This document shows positions 6,517 through 12,790 of a stretch of 12,790 nucleotides of DNA, piece by piece. The notes beneath the pieces are model-generated. The model made no database searches and was not told where the DNA came from. It worked only from the letters and a program-made list of their open reading frames with translations. Position 1 is the stretch's first letter. Each line of letters begins with the position of its first letter. The DNA is from Planctomycetaceae bacterium (GTDB lineage: Bacteria > Planctomycetota > Planctomycetia > Planctomycetales > Planctomycetaceae). Where the stretch lies: the NCBI GenBank assembly GCA_947463775.1, contig CANHVD010000098.1, forward strand, positions 1 through 12,790, in the 5' to 3' direction. The translations under genes and the position numbers were made by a program.

Positions 6517-8865
6517 GTGAAAGAGGAATCAGTCGAATCTCAGAAGTCTCCCGTTCCGTCGGCCCCGATATCGGCGCCCGTGTCAGGTTTTTCAAACACG
6601 CTGCGGAAAATCTCCAGGCTTGCGCGAAAAGAACTTCGAGAATCTCTGCGAGATCGCAGAACGCTCGCAACGCTTATTGTGATGCCTCTGATCGTTTATC
6701 CGTTGTTGGGTTCTGTTGTTCAGAAGTTTGCTGTTTCGCGAATCGATCTGAATGCTCCAGCGGCCGCAGTCGTTGTTGATCAGACGCTTTCTCCCGGACT
6801 GCAATCATTGTTTGCGGATCCGGAGGCTGAGCAGAATGCTGGCGGAACAGTCGTTAAGACAAGCACTGATGACGCGACAAAGTCGGGAGATTCAGAAGAC
6901 CCCGCGAAGAATCAGAAATCCGATAGTTCCCAGGCTCGTCTTGAAGATCTGACAAAGCAACTGTTGGAAGGAAAACTTCCCGACGGGCAGAACTCGATTG
7001 ATGGCGTTGAGACCACAATCCGGTTGGAGAAGTATATTCAGCCACCGGGAACAGATCTTGAAGCGATCGTCAGAAACGGAATCGCTGACATCGCTATTCT
7101 GGAAACGCTGCCCCAACAGGATTCTGCAACGGGCCTTGTCACACAGGGCGAAATCCGAATCATCGCTCGGCAGGGCGATGCGTTCAGCACAAAGGCCGCC
7201 GCTGAGGCAGTTCGTCGCATCTCCGCGTTTCGAGATGAATACGTTCGTGCAGTGCTGGACCAGACTCGATTCGGCCGACAGGTCATGCCAGCCATATCGC
7301 GAGTTTCATTGCAGTCGAGCGGTCCGAAAGAGTCACCGCTCAGCGCGTTTGTGCCATTGATGCTGGTGTTGATGACAATGACCGGCGCCGTCTATCCGGC
7401 AATTGATCTGACGGCCGGTGAACGTGAACGTGGAACTCTGGAGATGCTGATTGCCGCGCCAGTTTCGCGCCGGAACTTGCTGACCGGGAAATTCATCGCA
7501 GTCTTCACCGTAGCGGTGCTTACTGCCATCATCAATCTGACGGCCATGATTCTGACTCTGTATGGGACTGGCTTTGATCGAGTCATCCTGGGTGAAGGCG
7601 CATCGATCGGAATGTTCCTGCAGGTCTTATCCTTGCTGGTTGTCTTCGCTTCATTTTTCTCTGCAGTGCTGTTGAGCATTACCAGTTTCGCCAGAAGTTT
7701 CCGGGAAGCTCAGGCATGGTTGATTCCGCTGATGCTGGTTTCATTGGCTCCGGGCATCCTAAGTTTAATGCCGGGTGTCCGTCTGACGATTGGTCTGGCA
7801 TTGCTTCCTCTGGTCAACATTGTCCTGCTGGGAAAAGAACTTTTTCAGGGGATTGCGGCGCCGCATCTCTTTGTCATCACGCTGGCCGCGACTCTGACTT
7901 ACACGGTTCTGGCGCTGCGTCTTGCAGCGAATGTCTTTGGAAGTGACTCTGTTCTGTTCGCCAACAACAGTGGTGGAGGCAGTCTGAGCAAGCGACCGGT
8001 TGAACTGACCAATGATGTGTCTCGGGCAATGGGGATCGGCTATCTGGTGGTCCTGCTTCCCGCATTTATTGTGCTCGCCGGAATGCGTGGTCGTCTGGTT
8101 GATCCCCTGAATCTTTCCGGCCAGCTGGTACTTTCTGGTCTGATGACTCTGTTGCTTTTCACAATCTTCCCTGTGCTGCTGACGACGTGGAATCGAGTTC
8201 GGGCCACATCCGCCTATGCCATCCGCAGCTTTTCGCCTCTTGCATTGTTCGGGGCAGTTCTGCTGGGGGCGACTCTGTGGACGTTAAGCTATGAGGCACT
8301 GCTGTTGGGGAAGGGGACCGCGGCCTGGACCAAGTTGTTGAGCAATCCCAAGTTGCAGGAGCTGGCACAGCGGTTGACTCAGGAGACGCCTCTTCTGTTA
8401 CGACTGCTTACGTTGGCGGTGATTCCTGCAATCTGTGAAGAGTTGTTCTTTCGCGGGTTTCTGATGAGTGCTTTAATTGGTCGCTCCGAGAGATGGAAGT
8501 CGGCCTTATTCACCAGCACATTTTTGTTTGCAGCGTTTCATGTGGTTGTCGATCAGTCGCTGACACTGGAGCGATTTCCTGCGACGTTTATGCTGGGGTT
8601 TGTTCTGGGCTGGATCAGACTTTCCACGGGCAGCATCTTTCCGGGTATTGTGATGCATGCGGTCAGCAATGGTCTGTTGCTGTCGCTGACGGAATTGCAG
8701 CCGTTGCTGGCTCGTCTGGGTCTGGATCTGGCAGTAAAGAACGAAACACATCTGCCCGCCTGGTTTCTGGCAATATCGACGGGCCTATCGCTCATCGGGG
8801 CGATGTTGATTCATCGCTCGTCGCGACAAGTAAGGAAACAGCACCATGAAGAATCCGGTCCGTAA
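6517..8865 (+). CDS. ABC-2 (NatB-like) permease fused to CPBP intramembrane protease
   Basis: This 782-residue two-part membrane protein starts with a NatB-type ABC-2 permease. It has a cytoplasmic N-terminus with RKELRESLRDRRTL, a first membrane helix at about 50-70 and a large extracytoplasmic domain. That domain includes a low-complexity Ser/Asp/Lys insert (108-139). The conserved ERERGTLEMLIAAPVSR follows from residue 302, then several helices. After a further multi-helix linker, residues about 620-760 form a CPBP (CAAX protease/bacteriocin-processing, Abi-type) domain. All its motifs are present: EELFFR (Glu641, Glu642, Arg646), FH (His675) and HAVSN (His714, Asn718). These are the residues needed by glutamic intramembrane proteases, so the protease is probably active. 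The start is GTG 6517, four bases after the ATPase stop; an in-frame GTG at 6463 would overlap that gene by 50 bases. The fusion is known in planctomycete genomes. Its substrate is unknown. Confidence 0.92.
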   Translation: MKEESVESQKSPVPSAPISAPVSGFSNTLRKISRLARKELRESLRDRRTLATLIVMPLIVYPLLGSVVQKFAVSRIDLNAPAAAVVVDQTLSPGLQSLFADPEAEQNAGGTVVKTSTDDATKSGDSEDPAKNQKSDSSQARLEDLTKQLLEGKLPDGQNSIDGVETTIRLEKYIQPPGTDLEAIVRNGIADIAILETLPQQDSATGLVTQGEIRIIARQGDAFSTKAAAEAVRRISAFRDEYVRAVLDQTRFGRQVMPAISRVSLQSSGPKESPLSAFVPLMLVLMTMTGAVYPAIDLTAGERERGTLEMLIAAPVSRRNLLTGKFIAVFTVAVLTAIINLTAMILTLYGTGFDRVILGEGASIGMFLQVLSLLVVFASFFSAVLLSITSFARSFREAQAWLIPLMLVSLAPGILSLMPGVRLTIGLALLPLVNIVLLGKELFQGIAAPHLFVITLAATLTYTVLALRLAANVFGSDSVLFANNSGGGSLSKRPVELTNDVSRAMGIGYLVVLLPAFIVLAGMRGRLVDPLNLSGQLVLSGLMTLLLFTIFPVLLTTWNRVRATSAYAIRSFSPLALFGAVLLGATLWTLSYEALLLGKGTAAWTKLLSNPKLQELAQRLTQETPLLLRLLTLAVIPAICEELFFRGFLMSALIGRSERWKSALFTSTFLFAAFHVVVDQSLTLERFPATFMLGFVLGWIRLSTGSIFPGIVMHAVSNGLLLSLTELQPLLARLGLDLAVKNETHLPAWFLAISTGLSLIGAMLIHRSSRQVRKQHHEESGP

Positions 8866-9574
8866 GTCGAACACGCATGGAGAAGATTCCGGATCTCTGC
8901 TCAGCGACGAGCAGAATGAATGGCTCATGCGGCAGTTGACTCGAGAACGCAAGCGTCGATGTCGAATTGTGCTGACCGGTGGTCCGGGCGGAGGCAAGAC
9001 AACGGCGGCCGATTTGTTTCGACGAGAGATTGGCGACAAAGTCGTCATTGTTCCGGAGTCCGCCACGTTGCTGTTTTCCGGTGGGTTTCCTCGCAGCACG
9101 CAGCCTCTAGCGGCCGCAGCGGCGCAGCAGGCGATCTACCATGTGCAGCGGCAACTGGAAGATGTTCAATCGTTTCTTTATCCGGACCGGATTCTGTTAT
9201 GTGATCGTGGTACGGTGGATGGTGCAGCATATTGTCCGGAGTCGCCGGAGGAATTTTTCGCTTCCCTGAATACCACGTTTGAAGCAGAACTGGCTCGCTA
9301 TGACGGCGTCATCTTCTTCGAAAGTGCGGCGGTGGGTGGGTTGACCATTGAAGGTGGGAATCCGATCCGCAACGAATCGCTGGAACAGGCGATTGAAGTC
9401 GACCGCCGCTTGCGAGAACTCTGGATTCATCATCCACGGTTCATTCTCGTCCGGCACGATGCTTCCTTCTTTAAGAAGATCGCTCTGGGGCTTGCTGAGC
9501 TGGACAATATGGTGAATGAACATTCCAAAGATCGAGCCAAGTCACAAAAGTCTGCGCCCAGGAAGAAACGCTGA
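8846..9574 (+). CDS. P-loop ATPase, AAA_28/NadR-kinase-like, function unknown
   Basis: This is a 242-residue soluble P-loop protein. Walker A is GGPGGGKTT (45-53, Lys51). LLCDRGTVDGAAY at about 117-129 matches the Walker-B-like hydrophobic strand and DRG motif of the AAA_28 group, which resembles nucleoside or nicotinamide-riboside kinases. The tail is rich in Lys and Arg (AKSQKSAPRKKR). ATG 8846 has AAGGA nine bases upstream and lies inside the last codons of the permease-protease, with a 20-base overlap. The gene is therefore the third member of that operon and probably translationally coupled. Possible roles are phosphorylating a small molecule handled by the transporter or acting as an ATP-dependent regulator. 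Neither can be shown from sequence. Confidence 0.87.
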   Translation: MKNPVRKSNTHGEDSGSLLSDEQNEWLMRQLTRERKRRCRIVLTGGPGGGKTTAADLFRREIGDKVVIVPESATLLFSGGFPRSTQPLAAAAAQQAIYHVQRQLEDVQSFLYPDRILLCDRGTVDGAAYCPESPEEFFASLNTTFEAELARYDGVIFFESAAVGGLTIEGGNPIRNESLEQAIEVDRRLRELWIHHPRFILVRHDASFFKKIALGLAELDNMVNEHSKDRAKSQKSAPRKKR

Positions 9575-9581
9575 GAGCGTT
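9567..9581. terminator. Hairpin shared by two convergent gene ends
   Basis: AACGCT (9567-9572) and AGCGTT (9576-9581) form a perfect 6-bp stem with a 3-base loop. It covers the stop codon of the plus-strand P-loop gene and sits directly after the mqnD stop (9582-9584, minus). In the minus direction it is followed by TTCTTCC, so it is a plausible short terminator for mqnBD. In the plus direction there is no T run. Confidence 0.45.
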
Positions 9582-10427
9582 CTACAACGATCCTGTGAAG
9601 ATCTGCAGAGCAGGGCTGTTGTGAGGCAGAAGGCCAATCTTCTGAGCCCTTCGTGACAGTTCATTCAGCGCGTTCTCTCCGACTGTGCCCAGCTCAACCG
9701 TCCAGTCGTTGACGTAGAGATCGACATGCTTCATCAGGACGTCATCGTCGAACTCCTGAGCATGTTTTCGCATCGTCGGCAGAGCCACGCCGGGATTTGC
9801 GAGAGCCAGCTTCAGAGAATCGTGAATGACGGCCTGAACTGTGGCGATGGTATCTGTACCTCGACTGCGTCGAGCGACGATGCCGCCGAGGGGCAGGGGG
9901 CAGGCTGTTTCTTTTTCCCAGCGAGTGCCCAGATCTTCAACCAGCCCGAGCCCTTCGTTTTGCCATGTGAAGCGGCCTTCGTGAATACAAACTCCGAAGT
10001 CCGCCTTTTTGTTCTTCAGGTCCGGCATGATCTCAGAAAATACCACGTGTCGGATCTGAGTCGTTGACGGATAGAACAACTGAAACAGCAGCGACGCCGT
10101 CGTGTCTTTTCCCGGACACAGCGTCACCTGATTCGAATTCGTCGGTTGGTCACCTTTGCCAGCCGACAGCAACAGCGGGCCGACGCCAAAACCCAGAGCA
10201 GATCCTGATGGCAGCACGACGGTTTCTTTAGCCAACATCAGAGCTGCGTGAAAGCTTGTCTTTGCGACATCAAATTCGCCTGCAAACAGCCGATCATTGA
10301 GCTGCTGGATATCGATGAGTTCAACGTCAAAGTTGAGACCTCGCCAATCCACGCTGCGAGTCAGCAGGCCATGGAATGCAAATGTGTCGTTTGGGCACGT
10401 TGAGATGCCCAGATGAATTGTCGTCAT
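9582..10427 (-). CDS. mqnD: 1,4-dihydroxy-6-naphthoate synthase MqnD
   Basis: MqnD cleaves cyclic dehypoxanthinylfutalosine to 1,4-dihydroxy-6-naphthoate, a late step of the futalosine route to menaquinone (EC 4.1.99.29). It is cytoplasmic, with a periplasmic-binding-protein-like two-lobe fold. The 281 residues match the family length. The hallmark GISTCPNDTFAFHGL is at 7-21, the second-lobe segment FDVAKTSFHAA at 52-62, and GVCIHEGRFTW carries His149, which corresponds to the catalytic His of studied MqnD enzymes. ATG 10427 overlaps the mqnB stop by four bases (ATGA), which indicates a two-gene operon with coupled translation. A hairpin directly follows the stop. The other pathway genes (mqnA, mqnC, mqnE) are not in the window. 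Confidence 0.95.
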   Translation of the reverse strand: MTTIHLGISTCPNDTFAFHGLLTRSVDWRGLNFDVELIDIQQLNDRLFAGEFDVAKTSFHAALMLAKETVVLPSGSALGFGVGPLLLSAGKGDQPTNSNQVTLCPGKDTTASLLFQLFYPSTTQIRHVVFSEIMPDLKNKKADFGVCIHEGRFTWQNEGLGLVEDLGTRWEKETACPLPLGGIVARRSRGTDTIATVQAVIHDSLKLALANPGVALPTMRKHAQEFDDDVLMKHVDLYVNDWTVELGTVGENALNELSRRAQKIGLLPHNSPALQIFTGSL

Positions 10428-11125
10428 AAAAGATTATCCGGTGTGAACCACGTTGAGACCGCTTTGAGGGCCGCATCAACATCCCAGTGAGCTTTGTTAC
10501 GATCGCCTGCGATATTTGAGATGCCTCGAATCACGGTCAGAGGAACATTCGCCATGCGGCACGCCACTGCCACGGCATAGGCTTCCATATCCTCCGCAGC
10601 GGCCTGCGGAAATTTTTTGAGTCGATCCGCAACATCTGTCGAATTCGCCGACGCAGCACAAACAGTGAGCAGCAGCGGTTGGTGGTTAGAGTCAGCGGAA
10701 ATTTCTCCGGAGTCTGTAGTTGAATCGCTGCGCCATGGTCGAAACGAAGCCGGCTCGCTGCCCAACTCAAGAATATCCTGCGATCCCGGAGTTGCTGTTG
10801 CTTCGTTCCAGCGAGTCCAGCCAAGTTCACTCGCCGTCTGAAATTCTGAACCGCTGCCCGCCCCGATTCCGTAACAGGCCACCTGAGAAAAACTGGCGGC
10901 TGTTCCGACTGAGAATCGCGGCCCGATCGCTCCGGAAATTCCAGCCAGTACAACCTTTGTCGGGGTAACTTTAGCCAGTAATTGAGCTGTCGTGACCCCA
11001 GCGACAATTGGGCCAAACCCACACGTCATGATAATGCCGTTTGCTTCAGCCACGGAGTCAGCAATTAAAGGCTGCAGTTTCCGTAGTTCAAACTCGGTTG
11101 GTACCAGCACTAGCACACGGGTCAT
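10424..11125 (-). CDS. mqnB: Futalosine hydrolase MqnB
   Basis: MqnB removes hypoxanthine from futalosine to give dehypoxanthine futalosine, upstream of MqnC and MqnD in menaquinone synthesis. It belongs to the nucleoside phosphorylase/MTA-SAH nucleosidase fold. From ATG 11125 it is 233 residues. It starts with a beta strand (RVLVLVPTEFE), has VVLAGISGAIGP (58-69), the purine/ribose-binding motif AAEDMEAYAVA (176-186, Glu178, Met180, Glu181) and RGISNIAGDR (200-209) near the nucleosidase catalytic Asp region. Residues about 132-149 form a polar Ser/Asp-rich insert before the last strands. An upstream in-frame TTG at 11164 would add 13 unlikely residues, so ATG 11125 is preferred. It is the first gene of mqnB-mqnD, with an ATGA overlap. 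The next-door mqnD makes the assignment to MqnB much firmer than to a general MTA nucleosidase. Confidence 0.92.
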   Translation of the reverse strand: MTRVLVLVPTEFELRKLQPLIADSVAEANGIIMTCGFGPIVAGVTTAQLLAKVTPTKVVLAGISGAIGPRFSVGTAASFSQVACYGIGAGSGSEFQTASELGWTRWNEATATPGSQDILELGSEPASFRPWRSDSTTDSGEISADSNHQPLLLTVCAASANSTDVADRLKKFPQAAAEDMEAYAVAVACRMANVPLTVIRGISNIAGDRNKAHWDVDAALKAVSTWFTPDNLL

Positions 11126-11354
11126 CAGAATTCTCGGCAGAGGCAGAAAGTCGATCGGCTGCAAATCTTAGCAACATGCCGAAATCTGTCCTCTGTCAAC
11201 GCACGATCCCAATGAGTGGTCAACTTGGTTTGTGGCGGTGACTTCAGTCGCCGAGTATAGCCAATTCGTCGAGAACGTCTTTGGTATTGGGCACAGAGAT
11301 GGCGTTGCATCTCTCCGTCAGAGCCACCGGCATAGCAATTCTTTTCAACTGCCC

Positions 11355-11383
11355 TTGCAAAGCGCCTACGACTGTAGTAAACA
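11355..11383 (+). promoter_or_regulatory. Tentative blaI promoter
   Basis: TTGCAA at 11355-11360 and TAAACA at 11378-11383 are separated by 17 bases and resemble -35 and -10 boxes, though the -10 match is poor. The first operator-like site (11364-11379) would lie between them, where a bound repressor blocks polymerase. This is inference from spacing and similarity only. Confidence 0.3.
11364..11379 (+). promoter_or_regulatory. BlaI-type operator 1
   Basis: GCCTACGACTGTAGTA resembles the dyad bound by BlaI/MecI repressors, TACTACA-NN-TGTAGTA as I recall it. The right half-site is exact and the left matches at four of seven positions. It lies about 109 bases upstream of the blaI start. The second copy 35 bases away in the opposite orientation supports function. 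Confidence 0.5.
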
Positions 11384-11398
11384 TTGCTCATTGCTGAT

Positions 11399-11414
11399 TA
11401 CGACAGATGTAGGC
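11399..11414 (-). promoter_or_regulatory. BlaI-type operator 2
   Basis: On the minus strand this reads GCCTACATCTGTCGTA, identical to operator 1 at 13 of 16 positions and inverted relative to it. The centres are 35 bases apart. Together with flanking bases the two sites form a 10-bp perfect inverted repeat (AAGCGCCTAC at 11360-11369, GTAGGCGCTT at 11409-11418). It lies between the proposed promoter and the blaI gene. Confidence 0.5.
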
Positions 11415-11487
11415 GCTTAGGGCGCGGGTCAAGTCTGGTCTGGATTCCGCGACAGGTAAGTTCAGTGGGCTGAACGGAGACATGACG

Positions 11488-11877
11488 ATGTCAGAAGATG
11501 ATCTGCCGGTGCTGTCGGATGTGCAGCATGAGGTCATGACAGTGGTATGGGATCATGGCAGTTGCACATCATCGGATGTGTGGAAAGTGCTGGAAGAGCG
11601 GCGGGGCATCAGCCGCAACACGGTTCACACGCTCATCGTGCGACTGGAAGAAAAGGGCTGGCTGAAGCGGGCAGTCAAAGATGGCAACGTGCTGTTTTCA
11701 GCAACGGTATCGCGCGAGTTGACTCAGCAACAATGTGTAAGACGGATGATCGACACCGTATTTGATGGATCCGCAGAGGGACTTGTGCTGGCTCTGCTGA
11801 ATCAGGGAACCGTTACTCCGGAAGAGTCGGCCCGTATTCGCAAAATGATCAGCCAGTCGAAAGGAAAGCAGTCATGA
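11488..11877 (+). CDS. blaI: BlaI/MecI/CopY-family transcriptional repressor
   Basis: This is a 129-residue winged-helix repressor that binds DNA as a dimer and is inactivated by proteolysis when the partner sensor protease is triggered. The pattern LSDVQHEVMTVVWDHGSCTSSDVWKVLE followed by ISRNTVHTLIVRLEEKGWL is the classic BlaI helix-turn-helix, and the wing reads KRAVKDGNVLFSATVSRE. The C-terminal half is the helical dimer region, at typical family length. Two ATGs compete: 11488 has GGAG eight bases upstream (11476-11479), while 11482 has it only two bases away, so 11488 is preferred. The gene overlaps the M56 peptidase gene by ATGA, and operator-like sites lie upstream, so autoregulation is likely. 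The symbol is by family; no beta-lactamase gene is nearby, and the natural target is unknown. Confidence 0.92.
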   Translation: MSEDDLPVLSDVQHEVMTVVWDHGSCTSSDVWKVLEERRGISRNTVHTLIVRLEEKGWLKRAVKDGNVLFSATVSRELTQQQCVRRMIDTVFDGSAEGLVLALLNQGTVTPEESARIRKMISQSKGKQS

Positions 11878-12790
11878 TGACGATGCCCTCGTATGTATTG
11901 CTGTGGGTGATTCAGGTGACTGTCGTCACGATTGTGGCGATCATAATGAGCCTCGTCGCGCAGCATCGAGCGGCAGCGCGTCACACAATTGCATTCTCGG
12001 CGCTGATGCTTGTGATGCTGAGTCCGCTGGCGACGTGGCTGCTTCCGCTGAGGTGGCATTCGTTGGCAATACCGACGAACGAATCAGTTCATGCGTCGGT
12101 TGTGGAATCGAGCCAGGAACTGCCGTTTGATGCACGAACGAGTCTGTTCGTTGACGACGATGCGTTGAGTGCCCCGTCCTCCACATCAGGCATTACCGAC
12201 GCAGCAAATTGGAGTGATCCAAAAACCGTCGAAGTGTCGAATGAGGCGGGTTTAGTGCCGGATCCTGTTGCCTCAACGGCGGGCGTGAGATTGACTCCGT
12301 CAATAACTCGTGTCGCCGGTGTGCGGACTGCAGCGATGACAGCAGGCGCAAGTCGCCAGTCGCACAATTGGCAGCAATGGTTGTTCATCACTGCGATGTT
12401 TCTATGGTGTTCTGGTTCGGTCGCGTGTGCTTTTCGGTTGATAAAACGACGGCGGTACGTGCTTGCGGCGCTCAGTTGTGTTGTCGTATTGCCACCGGAT
12501 CGGATTCCGTCGTCTGTCATTCGGCGACTGTGTGCGACATTCGGAATTCAGCAACTGCCGCAAATTGTCACGAGCACAAAAATGCCGACGCCGGTTGTCG
12601 TGGGGTTTACTCGGCCGACTGTCGTGCTTCCGGCATCTCTCATCGAAGAGCTTTCGGAAAACGACCTGGCAAGTGTGCTGATTCATGAATGTGCCCATGT
12701 GGTTCGTCGCGATCACTGGATACACCCGCTGCAGCAGATTGCGGCAATCGTCTGGTGGTTTCATCCCGGCGTTTTGCTCATGAACCGCCT
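11874..12790 (+). CDS. M56-family (BlaR1/MecR1-like) membrane metallopeptidase, 3' truncated by window
   Basis: The frame opens at ATG 11874, overlapping the blaI stop (ATGA) and preceded by AAGGA eight bases upstream (11861-11865). It stays open for 305 codons to the window edge, so the C-terminus is missing. Membrane helices are likely at about residues 7-29, 38-58 and 169-189. Between the second and third lies a roughly 105-residue Ser/Thr/Asp-rich linker. The peptidase region contains TPVVVGFTRPTVVLP (239-253) and the zinc motif HECAH at 271-275 within VLIHECAHVVRRDHW, followed by WWFHPGVLLMNR, all typical of M56. BlaR1-type proteins cleave BlaI on signal, and the paired layout supports the same here. 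The signal is unknown, and whether an extracellular sensor domain follows cannot be seen. Confidence 0.93.
   Translation, partial: MMTMPSYVLLWVIQVTVVTIVAIIMSLVAQHRAAARHTIAFSALMLVMLSPLATWLLPLRWHSLAIPTNESVHASVVESSQELPFDARTSLFVDDDALSAPSSTSGITDAANWSDPKTVEVSNEAGLVPDPVASTAGVRLTPSITRVAGVRTAAMTAGASRQSHNWQQWLFITAMFLWCSGSVACAFRLIKRRRYVLAALSCVVVLPPDRIPSSVIRRLCATFGIQQLPQIVTSTKMPTPVVVGFTRPTVVLPASLIEELSENDLASVLIHECAHVVRRDHWIHPLQQIAAIVWWFHPGVLLMNR

Larger units (their letters stand above)
11126..11487. other. Divergent intergenic region between mqnB and blaI
   Basis: These 362 bases have no gene but must hold outward promoters for mqnBD (minus) and blaI-M56 (plus). AGAGATG/CATCTCT at 11295-11314 forms a small hairpin that may sit in the mqnB leader. 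The right half carries the BlaI-like operators described separately. Short open frames on both strands lack any family-like pattern. Confidence 0.5.

Noticed and set aside
1..12790. Mobile elements, CRISPR arrays, tRNA or rRNA genes
   Set aside because: I saw no transposase or integrase coding pattern, regular spacer repeats or RNA gene signature by reading; no tool search was possible.

Overview
The window reads as chromosomal DNA from a planctomycete (Planctomycetota). The evidence is indirect but consistent. There is a Tat-exported Gfo/Idh/MocA oxidoreductase, a futalosine-pathway mqnB-mqnD pair, a BlaI repressor next to an M56 (BlaR1-like) metallopeptidase, and an ABC-2 permease fused to a CPBP (CAAX-type) intramembrane protease. 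Spacing is loose, with several noncoding gaps of 0.3-0.8 kb. I see no insertion sequence, phage gene, tRNA, rRNA or CRISPR array.

Left part (1-5273), minus strand: a FliA/WhiG-type sigma factor (470-1246) with an intrinsic terminator behind it and a perfect 9-bp inverted repeat in its leader. Upstream lie 785 bases with no convincing gene but a 15-bp-arm hairpin. Then come a lipoprotein with TPR-like repeats (2032-3333), a small cupin (best start 3833) and a Tat-signal Gfo/Idh/MocA oxidoreductase (3975-5273). Hairpins after the cupin and the oxidoreductase suggest separate transcripts.

Middle (5685-9574), plus strand: a tightly packed three-gene operon. It holds a NatA-like ABC ATPase, a NatB-like permease fused to a CPBP glutamic protease with its key residues intact, and a small P-loop ATPase of the AAA_28/NadR-kinase type whose start overlaps the permease stop. 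This is the best candidate for an under-described system. I infer ATP-driven export or membrane-stress handling coupled to intramembrane proteolysis, with an unknown role for the third protein.

Right part (9582-12790): mqnD and mqnB on the minus strand, overlapping by ATGA, supply two steps of futalosine-route menaquinone synthesis. After a 362-base gap carrying two inverted BlaI-like operator sequences, blaI and an M56 peptidase gene run on the plus strand, also with an ATGA overlap. The peptidase gene is cut by the window end but already shows its HExxH motif. The pair looks like an autoregulated, protease-relieved repressor circuit whose targets are not visible here.
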